5,085 nt of DNA from Gammaproteobacteria bacterium RIFCSPHIGHO2_12_FULL_45_12 (GTDB lineage Bacteria > Pseudomonadota > Gammaproteobacteria > DSM-16500): the NCBI GenBank assembly GCA_001801665.1, contig MGYH01000016.1:2064-7148 (forward strand), read 5' to 3'. Positions 1 to 5,085 of this stretch are shown piece by piece (positions within the stretch are counted from its first letter, which is position 1; the number at the start of each line of letters is the position of its first letter). A model generated the notes under the pieces. That model was given only the letters and a program-made list of their open reading frames with translations, made no database searches and was not told the DNA's origin. The translations under genes and the position numbers were made by a program.

Positions 1-543
1 AGTTTCATCTGGATTGGCTTGATTGTTTTGCAATTTGGCGCAGTGATTGCTTTATCTGCGTTAATCAATAAATTAAGCGCAACGTTAACCGTCTTAATTT
101 ATTTGGGCTATGCCGCATTAACCGGTGTGACGTTTTCAGTGGTGTTAATGGCTTTCACTCGTGAGAGTGTCGCACAGGCCTTTTTCGTGTCGGCTTCCGC
201 ATTCGTTGGCTTGAGTGCTTATGGTGTGATGACGAAACGTGATCTTGGGCCTTTGGGCTCATTTTGCATGACAGGGTTGTTTGGTTTAATTGGTTTCATG
301 TTAATAACCTGGTTATTTCCCTCCATTCAAACCACGGCCGTGTCGATGACCATCAGTGTACTGGGTATCATGATTTTTGCTGGCTTGACGGCTTATGATA
401 CGCAAATGATTAAAAGTTTTAATCCAGGCGGCGCATCGTCTGATGTGGTGAGAAAGGCTGCCATTAGTGGTGCGCTCAGACTGTATTTGGACTTCATCAA
501 TTTATTCCTGATGGTGCTAAGGTTGTTTGGCAATAGACGGTAA
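1..543 (+). CDS. Bax inhibitor-1 (BI-1/YccA/YbhL) family integral membrane protein, 5'-truncated by the window edge
   Basis: The reading frame is open from base 1 and ends at TAA 541-543, giving 180 residues; family members are usually about 220-235 residues, so roughly 40-55 N-terminal residues, including the first helix, lie outside the window. A TTG at 19 lies in mid-helix and is not a credible start. About six hydrophobic segments are visible. The family signature sits in the penultimate helix (FAGLTAYDTQMIK, Asp at in-window residue 133) and the C-terminal helix (LYLDFINLFLMVLRLFG, Asp at residue 164). These two Asp correspond to the di-aspartyl pair that gates the pH-dependent Ca2+ leak in the structurally studied homologue BsYetJ (known for the family). 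An inner-membrane location and a role in ion leak or membrane-protein quality control are inferred from the family. The gene has its own terminator just downstream and converges on the next gene. Confidence 0.93.
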   Translation, partial: SFIWIGLIVLQFGAVIALSALINKLSATLTVLIYLGYAALTGVTFSVVLMAFTRESVAQAFFVSASAFVGLSAYGVMTKRDLGPLGSFCMTGLFGLIGFMLITWLFPSIQTTAVSMTISVLGIMIFAGLTAYDTQMIKSFNPGGASSDVVRKAAISGALRLYLDFINLFLMVLRLFGNRR

Positions 544-560
544 GCAGCATTAAGTTGCGC

Positions 561-604
561 GGCAGGGCGCAGCGTAGAAAGCCGTGTCCTGCCCCGATTT
601 TTTT
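561..604 (+). terminator. Rho-independent terminator of the BI-1 family gene
   Basis: The left arm 561-573 pairs with 581-593: six Watson-Crick pairs (GGCAGG/CCTGCC), then G.T, C-G, G.T, C-G, one A/C mismatch and two more pairs, closing a 7-base loop (574-580). It is followed by CCGA and seven consecutive T (598-604). It begins 17 bases after the stop codon. On the opposite strand no T-run follows the hairpin, so it should act only for the plus-strand gene and not for the convergent gene ending at 612. Confidence 0.88.
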
Positions 605-611
605 AACTCTA

Positions 612-1199
612 TTAAATCACGGAGACTCTATTTTTAATTTTACCTTTTAGCGTTAAGCCAAAGATGGTTGCTGCCAATATAAATAAATAAATAGGGTACG
701 CACCTGAGATATCCCAGTAGCGAACAGCGAGTACTTGCAGGGTGTTTGCGATAAAAAATATTGTCCATGCCGTAAAGTCTTCTGTTTCAGGTTCCTTATA
801 GGTTTTTAGGATGGTTGGAATGGCCCCTGTGGAATCAATCACCAGGTTAATGAGTAAGGTGTAGTTTGCGTTATCGGATAACCACCAAGGAATGATGCTG
901 ATGCAGGCTGCAATAATGCAAATTGTGTCCAGTCGTGACCATTCGGAATAACCGTATTTCAAGGAAAGAAATGCGACAATGAAAGGCCCCAGAAAATAGC
1001 CAATGGGCAACCAGATGGCATGGCTATTGCCTTCTGCAATGTATGAAACGGCGAGCAGCCCACCAACCAGTGTCCAGATAAACCAAGATGCACGATTGGG
1101 GCGTGTTTTGCCTTGAAAGATACTGTAAAGATAGGGAATATAACCAGCGAGACCGATGACCCCTGCAGAAACACCCAGAACCTCATAAATATTTGGCAT
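612..1199 (-). CDS. PQ-loop/SWEET-like membrane protein with two internal repeats, probable small-solute transporter
   Basis: This is a 195-residue protein with about seven hydrophobic segments (roughly residues 6-28, 38-56, 62-83, 91-107, 112-130, 143-160, 167-185). Two halves align without gaps: residues 19-42 begin GYIPYLYSIFQGKTRP and residues 125-148 begin GAIPTILKTYKEPETE. They share G, I, P at positions 1, 3, 4 and W, I at positions 21, 23 of the repeat. The third helix of each unit also lines up around a Pro (65 and 169). This 3-1-3 arrangement is that of SWEET and PnuC-type transporters, with the usual PQ dipeptide replaced by PY and PT; the substrate cannot be read from sequence. 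The start at 1199 is preferred: AAGGA at 1209-1205 lies 5 bases upstream, whereas the ATG at 1205 overlaps that Shine-Dalgarno. The gene is monocistronic and converges on the BI-1 gene. A function as transporter is inference. Confidence 0.8.
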   Translation of the reverse strand: MPNIYEVLGVSAGVIGLAGYIPYLYSIFQGKTRPNRASWFIWTLVGGLLAVSYIAEGNSHAIWLPIGYFLGPFIVAFLSLKYGYSEWSRLDTICIIAACISIIPWWLSDNANYTLLINLVIDSTGAIPTILKTYKEPETEDFTAWTIFFIANTLQVLAVRYWDISGAYPIYLFILAATIFGLTLKGKIKNRVSVI

Positions 1200-1204
1200 A
1201 ACCA

Positions 1205-1209
1205 TCCTT
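1205..1209 (-). promoter_or_regulatory. Ribosome binding site deciding the start of the SWEET-like gene
   Basis: The minus strand reads AAGGA here, followed by TGGTT and then ATG at 1199. The spacing of 5 bases suits the ATG at 1199. The other in-frame ATG at 1205 shares its A with this motif, so it cannot be served by it. Confidence 0.6.
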
Positions 1210-1235
1210 GTAATGCGTCATTGAGAGATAGAAAT

Positions 1236-1244
1236 AGCATAACA
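1236..1244 (-). promoter_or_regulatory. Candidate extended -10 promoter for the SWEET-like gene
   Basis: The minus strand reads TGTTATGCT, an extended -10 (TGn) joined to TATGCT, which matches four of six bases of TATAAT. It lies about 37 bases upstream of the chosen start, leaving room for a short leader with the AAGGA motif. No recognisable TTGACA-like -35 sits at 16-18 bases upstream, which is tolerable for extended -10 promoters. This is a pattern match only. Confidence 0.3.
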
Positions 1245-1446
1245 TGAAACGGACAGGAAATGCTTATCTGCGCCACTGCATGAATCCAAGTGCCCTGCTC
1301 GCATTAGACCCCATGCCGAGAAGGTTGTTCAAACTGAAAAAGAAGGCAAAATAATGCCAACTGTATTAAAATTAAAAGATATCGGTTTTTTTTTTAAAAA
1401 GTTCTTCGTTATGCACCCTGCTCATTGTTGGTAGTTAGATGAGTTT

Positions 1447-1452
1447 GAGGAA
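1447..1452 (+). promoter_or_regulatory. Ribosome binding site of the P-type ATPase gene
   Basis: GAGGAA precedes two in-frame ATG codons. Counting from GAGG (1447-1450), the ATG at 1453 is only 2 bases away, while the ATG at 1459 is 8 bases away, within the normal range. The site therefore favours initiation at the third codon of the longest frame. Confidence 0.6.
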
Positions 1453-4179
1453 ATGAATATGCAGGATGTTCAACAACCAGAAGGCACTGATACAGTATGG
1501 CATCATGTATCTAGAGATTCCGTACTTGAAAGATTGCAGACTAACGCGGCTGGTTTGAGCCAAGACGAGGCAATGGTACGACTGACAAAGCATGGAAAAA
1601 ACAATTTGCCACGAACTGTTAAACAAAGCGTCGTCATGCGCTTTCTAATTCAATTTCATAATATCCTAATCTATGTATTGCTTGGTTCAGCCGCTATCAC
1701 GGCATTGATGGATCACTGGATAGATACGGGTGTGATTTTGGCTGTCGTGATAGCCAACGCTATTATCGGCTTTGTTCAAGAAGGTAAGGCAGAAAAGGCC
1801 ATGGACGCAATCCGCCATATTCTGGCTCCACATGCGCATGTGATACGTGATAGAGAGCGAATTAGCATAGAGGGTGAATATCTCGTTCCAGGCGATATCG
1901 TGATATTAGAGGCGGGTGATAAAGTGCCAGCGGATATTCGCTTGCTTGCAGCTCATGGTCTGTCGATTCAAGAGGCAATGCTTACTGGTGAGTCGGTGCC
2001 AGCCGAGAAGCATATTGAACCTGTGGCGATGAATGCTTTGCTGGGAGATCGTTTCTGTATGGCGTTTTCGGGTACGCTCGTGACAACGGGCCAAGGCAAG
2101 GGTGTGGTGGTGGCAACGGGACATCATACCGAAATCGGGCGGATTAGTGATCTGCTATCGAGCGTGGAAACACTCACTACACCGCTGGTACAGCAGATGG
2201 GCGTGTTTGCCAGATGGCTTACCATCATGATACTGATCATTGCTGCACTACTGCTAGCTTATGGATATTTTGTTGGGCATCATGATTTTACTGAAATGTT
2301 CATGGCGGTGGTTGGGTTATCAGTTGCCGCCATTCCAGAAGGTCTCCCTGCTGTACTCACCATTACCCTCGCCATTGGCGTACAGGCGATGGCAAAGCAC
2401 AACGCTATTGTACGCCGATTGCCTGCTATTGAAACACTAGGTTCGGTGTCGGTCATTTGTACGGATAAAACTGGCACGTTGACTCGCAATGAAATGATGG
2501 TGGCATCAGTGCTGACACATCAATATTTACTCACCCTGGAAGGGTTTGGTTATGCTCCCACTGGCACACTCAAATTTGAAGATACTCGGGTAACACCTTC
2601 TGAGTATGCTGTCCTGGAAGATTTAGCATGCGGTGCCGCACTGTGCAACGATGCCGCTTTACGCGAGCATGAGGGTGTATGGATGGTAGAAGGCGACCCG
2701 ATGGAAGGTGCTCTACTTGCTTTCGCAGGGAAAATGGGTGTGGACGTACGTAAAGAACAGGCAAGATGGTTACGCACGGATGTCATCCCATTCGATGCCA
2801 AGCATCGATTCATGGCTACGCTTAATCATGATCATGAGCGCCACGCTATCATGTTCGTAAAAGGTGCGCCCGAGCGAATACTTGGCATGTGTCAAGACCA
2901 ACGCAGTGAAGATGGAAAGGTTGAGTCGCTGGACAAAACCTATTGGGATCAGAAAGCAGAATTAATAGCGGCACTTGGCCAGCGTGTGTTGGCCTTTGCT
3001 ATTAAGACGGTGAAACCTGAGCATACTGTTCTTGAACATAACGATGTTGAAGGGACATTGACATTGCTTGGCATGGTAGGGATGATCGACCCCCCACGTG
3101 TTGAGGCAATCTCTTCAGTAGCAGAGTGTCACCGCGCAGGTATCAGTGTGAAAATGATTACCGGTGATCATGCTAAAACCGCAGCAGTGATTGGGAAACA
3201 AATCGGACTGCAAAACCTGGTAACTGTTCTCACAGGAGCGGATATGGATACGATGAACGACAAGGAGCTTAACGAAGCGGTGCTGGAATGCGATATTTTT
3301 GCGCGCACCAGTCCGGAGCATAAGCTTCGACTTGTTGCGGCATTGCAATCCCACGGAATGACAGTGGCAATGACTGGTGATGGGGTGAATGATGCGCCAG
3401 CGCTCAAACGTGCCGATGCTGGCATTGCAATGGGTAAGAAGGGGTCGGAAGCTGCTAAGGAAGCAGCAGAATTGGTGTTAGCAGATGATAACTTTGCCTC
3501 CATTGTTGCTGCGGTTCGAGAAGGCCGCACGGTATATGACAATATCAAGAAGGTGATTAGCTGGACCCTGCCCACTAACGCAGGTGAGGCGATGACTATC
3601 ATTGTGGCGTTGCTATTTGGGATGACACTTCCGATAACACCCATTCAGATTCTCTGGGTGAACCTGATTACTGCCGTGACACTAGGTATCGCGCTTGCTT
3701 TTGAACCCACGGAGGCGAATACCATGCGTCGGCCGCCACGCCAGCAACATGAGCCGCTACTGAATGGCGAATTAGTATGGCACATTATTTTGGTTTCTAT
3801 CCTGTTTCTTTGTGGTGTGTATGGTATTTATGCCTATGCGATTGATAGCGGATATTCCATCGAGCTCGCCCGCACTATGGCGGTTAACACGCTGGTGGTA
3901 ATGGAAATTTTCCACTTGTTTTTTATTCGTAATATTTATGGTACATCGCTAACATGGACAGCTGTGCGCGGCACAAAAGCTGTCTGGACAACTGTCGTTA
4001 TCATTACAGTGGCGCAATTTGCCATCACCTATCTACCTCCTTTGCAAGCCATCTTCAGTACCCGCCCCATTTCATTATGGGATGGCGTGCTTATCATCGT
4101 TATAGGCGTTGCATTATTCGCCGTTATCGAGACTGAAAAGCAAATTCGTCTGGCTATTTGGCGGATGAGGGCTGTCTGA
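1453..4179 (+). CDS. P2-type cation-transporting P-type ATPase (SERCA/PMA-like)
   Basis: The complete 908-residue frame (906 if translation starts at the better-spaced ATG at 1459) is the normal length for bacterial P2 ATPases. It would pump a cation across the inner membrane using ATP. In order: N-terminal cation-ATPase domain (about 15-80); TM1-TM2 (about 65-108); actuator domain with TGES 178-181; TM3-TM4 with PEGLP 295-299; phosphorylation motif DKTGT with acceptor Asp338; nucleotide-binding domain with GDPMEGAL 414-421 and KGAPE 470-474; MIDPPR 544-549; TGD 570-572; hinge TGDGVNDAP 641-649; then TM5-TM10. Ion-site residues aligned to SERCA: Glu296 (E309), Asn709 (N768), Glu712 (E771), Asn737 (N796), Thr740 (T799) and Glu818 (E908) are kept, but D800 is Ala741. 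No heavy-metal N-terminal domain or CPC motif is present, so this is not a P1B pump. Ca2+ is possible, but the ion is undetermined; Na+ or H+ are alternatives. No intrinsic terminator follows. Confidence 0.95.
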   Translation: MNMQDVQQPEGTDTVWHHVSRDSVLERLQTNAAGLSQDEAMVRLTKHGKNNLPRTVKQSVVMRFLIQFHNILIYVLLGSAAITALMDHWIDTGVILAVVIANAIIGFVQEGKAEKAMDAIRHILAPHAHVIRDRERISIEGEYLVPGDIVILEAGDKVPADIRLLAAHGLSIQEAMLTGESVPAEKHIEPVAMNALLGDRFCMAFSGTLVTTGQGKGVVVATGHHTEIGRISDLLSSVETLTTPLVQQMGVFARWLTIMILIIAALLLAYGYFVGHHDFTEMFMAVVGLSVAAIPEGLPAVLTITLAIGVQAMAKHNAIVRRLPAIETLGSVSVICTDKTGTLTRNEMMVASVLTHQYLLTLEGFGYAPTGTLKFEDTRVTPSEYAVLEDLACGAALCNDAALREHEGVWMVEGDPMEGALLAFAGKMGVDVRKEQARWLRTDVIPFDAKHRFMATLNHDHERHAIMFVKGAPERILGMCQDQRSEDGKVESLDKTYWDQKAELIAALGQRVLAFAIKTVKPEHTVLEHNDVEGTLTLLGMVGMIDPPRVEAISSVAECHRAGISVKMITGDHAKTAAVIGKQIGLQNLVTVLTGADMDTMNDKELNEAVLECDIFARTSPEHKLRLVAALQSHGMTVAMTGDGVNDAPALKRADAGIAMGKKGSEAAKEAAELVLADDNFASIVAAVREGRTVYDNIKKVISWTLPTNAGEAMTIIVALLFGMTLPITPIQILWVNLITAVTLGIALAFEPTEANTMRRPPRQQHEPLLNGELVWHIILVSILFLCGVYGIYAYAIDSGYSIELARTMAVNTLVVMEIFHLFFIRNIYGTSLTWTAVRGTKAVWTTVVIITVAQFAITYLPPLQAIFSTRPISLWDGVLIIVIGVALFAVIETEKQIRLAIWRMRAV

Positions 4180-4255
4180 ATGTGATTCATGAGGCAGAAA
4201 TTTAATCTGGTCAGGTCATAGGTTAGGCATTTTTGCCATGTAGGCTCCAACTACA
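4180..4255. other. Spacer between the ATPase stop and the intron 3' end
   Basis: These 76 bases hold no gene. There are two small inverted repeats: GGCA/TGCC around four T (4226-4237) and TGTAG/CTACA (4239-4243 with 4251-4255), the latter ending flush against the inferred intron boundary. Neither is followed by a T-run on the plus strand, so I do not call a terminator for the ATPase. On the minus strand this stretch is the 3' exon of the intron remnant. Confidence 0.5.
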
Positions 4256-4292
4256 GTCGAGTAAGCCGAGGGAATTTCACCCTCAGCTTCTC
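4256..4292 (-). ncRNA. Group II intron domain VI with branch-point adenosine and 3' splice end
   Basis: On the minus strand GAG (4292-4290) pairs with CUC (4261-4259). A ten-pair helix (4289-4280 with 4272-4263, one U.G) closes a 7-base loop. The single unpaired A at 4262 between the two helices is the expected bulged branch point. It is the seventh nucleotide from the inferred 3' end at 4256, which ends in AC, matching the usual 7-8 nt distance and AY rule. The exact 3' end is inferred from this spacing. Confidence 0.85.
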
Positions 4293-4295
4293 ACA

Positions 4296-4329
4296 GAACC
4301 GTACGTGAACCTCTCGATTCATACGGCTC
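4296..4329 (-). ncRNA. Group II intron domain V (catalytic hairpin)
   Basis: The minus strand folds into exactly 34 nt. It has a 9-bp lower helix (bases 1-9 with 26-34, including G3.U32 and U9.G26), a two-nucleotide bulge (A24 C25) and a 5-bp upper helix (10-14 with 19-23). The cap is a GAGA tetraloop of the GNRA class. The catalytic AGC triad is at bases 2-4. All diagnostic elements of domain V are intact, with no disabling change visible. Confidence 0.93.
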
Positions 4330-4965
4330 TTATTGTCCAGTCGATGGTCGAATGCCGATTTGCCAATGCAAGAACAAGCTTGGTTCATTTTTAGCAATTC
4401 TACCAAGCCAATGTCCCGCCTTTGTCGGACGATCTCTCAACTTTTTATATTTCCCCCTTGCCCATTTGGCAAGTTTAATATTGAGCAACGAGAATATTGG
4501 GTACATTGCCGTTTTGTGATATCGACCGTAATAATTAAACCAACCTTTTAATTTCGGGTTGATCCATCGTGCAATATCTTCAATGGATTTTCTTGGTTGC
4601 AATTGTAGGTTCCACGTTCTCATTTCCTGCCGTATTGAATTAGCTGACTTTTTGCTAATCGCTGGACTAAAACTCACAAAGTATTTTCCCTCAGTACTTT
4701 TGACCATTCTTGATCTAAATGTGTAGCCAAGAAAGTCAAATTGTCTGTTGGCGTAATCACTTTTGCGATTGCTATCTTTGCAATACACAATTTGTGTCTT
4801 GCTAGGATGCAATTTTAGTTGACATTCAGCAAGTCGTTTTTCAATAGCGGCTTTTAATGAGTTAGCTTCTGCTTCAGTTTTGCAGTGAATAATCTCATCA
4901 TCAGCATAGCGCTCATAAGGGTTTTTCGGATAATTCCGTTTCAACCACTCATCGAGCGCATAATG
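4330..4965 (-). pseudogene. Group II intron reverse transcriptase/maturase, C-terminal half only
   Basis: The 211 codons from His (4963-4965) to TAA (4330-4332) match the second half of LtrA-like proteins, which are usually 400-600 residues. Visible parts, counted from that His: HYALDEW (1-7), catalytic YADD of RT block 5 (20-23), RT6 around LKLHPSKT (50-57), RT7 FLGYTF (78-83), and the maturase domain X with NPKLKGWFNYYG (136-147). The C-terminus (LFLHWQIG) ends about 60 residues after domain X with no HNH motif. Upstream of the His the similarity stops: PIV and then an in-frame TGA (4975-4977) replace the expected LLANLFL-type stretch, and blocks 0-4 are missing. The remaining frame is uninterrupted, suggesting recent decay. 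A start at the TTG codon 4942-4944 would cut into RT block 5 and is not believable as a gene. Confidence 0.85.
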
Positions 4966-5085
4966 GGGTATAACTCAAAAAGCGGTCCAAAAGTATACTT
5001 TGATGCCCGTAAATTAACTAAAATTCGCCTTATTCCCTGTCAACAATGAGTTTTTTCTTTGCCGAACGGTGTCTTTCACGTCGTT
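4966..5085. other. Unassigned sequence beyond the intron break point
   Basis: The final 120 bases do not continue the reverse transcriptase. On the minus strand an open frame runs in from the right edge (5085 to a TAA at 5014-5016, 23 residues beginning NDVKDTVRQRKN), which could be the tail of a gene. On the plus strand a 28-codon frame (4963-5049) starts inside the intron remnant, and an ATG at 5046 opens a frame to the edge without a Shine-Dalgarno. I recognise none of them. The stretch could be the end of an insertion element that split the intron, or old chromosomal flank. Confidence 0.4.

Larger units (their letters stand above)
1200..1452. other. Divergent intergenic region between the SWEET-like gene and the P-type ATPase gene
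   Basis: This 253-base stretch separates two divergent genes. It contains the minus-strand Shine-Dalgarno and candidate -10, and an unsupported 36-codon frame (1244-1354). An AT-rich segment around 1365-1400 includes ten T (1386-1395) followed by five A (1396-1400). An 8-base direct repeat CCCTGCTC occurs at 1293-1300 and 1416-1423. I see no convincing -35/-10 pair for the ATPase, although TAAAAT at about 1370 could be a -10. No riboswitch-like conserved core, tRNA or other RNA gene is recognisable. Confidence 0.6.
4256..4965 (-). mobile_element. 3' part of a bacterial group II intron (5' end missing)
   Basis: On the minus strand the segment runs in the canonical intron order: ORF in domain IV, then domain V, then domain VI, ending in AC (the AY rule) at 4256. 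The part seen begins in the middle of the reverse transcriptase ORF, so domains I-III, the exon-binding sites and the first half of the ORF are absent from the window. The ORF product has domain X but no HNH endonuclease domain, which places it among the endonuclease-lacking lineages; I cannot assign the class firmly. It lies in opposite orientation to the ATPase, 76 bases beyond its stop. As it stands it cannot splice or retrohome by itself, unless the missing part exists just outside the window and a later insertion split the element. Confidence 0.85.

Noticed and set aside
561..604. Bidirectional terminator serving both convergent genes
   Set aside because: The hairpin is followed by a T-run only on the plus strand; the minus strand has no U-tract after it.
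959..1276. A 105-codon minus-strand frame overlapping the SWEET-like gene
   Set aside because: It overlaps the well-supported SWEET-like gene in another frame, has no Shine-Dalgarno and shows no family motif; it is a shadow.
1200..1452. Metal-sensing riboswitch upstream of the ATPase
   Set aside because: No conserved riboswitch core or terminator-type hairpin could be recognised; the T-run has no GC-rich stem before it.
3168..3644. A 158-codon minus-strand frame inside the ATPase gene
   Set aside because: It lies fully antisense to the conserved hinge and TM5 coding region, with Ser/Ala-rich shadow composition and no motif.
4226..4237. GGCA/TGCC hairpin as ATPase terminator
   Set aside because: The stem is only four pairs, the T bases are in the loop, and no T-run follows on the plus strand.
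4333..4551. A 72-codon plus-strand frame over the intron
   Set aside because: It is antisense to the maturase domain X, which has clear family motifs.
1..5085. CRISPR array, tRNA or rRNA gene, toxin-antitoxin or defence operon
   Set aside because: No regularly spaced repeats, no cloverleaf or rRNA sequence, and no gene pair of a defence type were seen; the RT belongs to a group II intron, since domains V and VI follow it, not to a retron or defence RT.

Overview
The window reads as a piece of a bacterial chromosome, probably from a Gram-negative proteobacterium of middling GC. That guess rests on the YccA/YbhL-type Bax-inhibitor protein, the Shine-Dalgarno usage and the bacterial group II intron remnant; no rRNA or other firm taxonomic marker is present, so it is a low-confidence inference.

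Layout, left to right. (1) Positions 1-543 (+) hold the C-terminal three quarters of a Bax inhibitor-1 family membrane protein whose start lies off the left edge. It is closed by a strong intrinsic terminator at 561-604. (2) Positions 612-1199 (-) encode a 195-residue, about seven-helix membrane protein built from two PQ-loop/SWEET-like units; it converges on the first gene. (3) Positions 1200-1452 form a divergent intergenic region with a candidate extended -10 for the minus-strand gene and a 10-T/5-A tract ahead of the next gene. (4) Positions 1453 (or 1459) to 4179 (+) encode a complete P2-type cation-transporting P-type ATPase with all catalytic motifs. One ion-binding Asp of the SERCA type is replaced by Ala. 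(5) Positions 4256-4965 (-) are the 3' part of a group II intron: the C-terminal half of its reverse transcriptase/maturase, followed directly by a textbook domain V and a domain VI with bulged branch-point A. The 5' part of the intron is missing from the window. (6) Positions 4966-5085 are unassigned sequence beyond the break point.

The three chromosomal genes are all membrane proteins, and two are clearly or probably ion/solute transporters, but their orientations (+, -, +) and the terminator show they are separate transcription units rather than one operon. I did not find a convincing new multi-gene system. The points most worth a second look are the degraded intron with an intact ribozyme 3' end, the duplicated SWEET-like protein, and the altered ion site of the ATPase.
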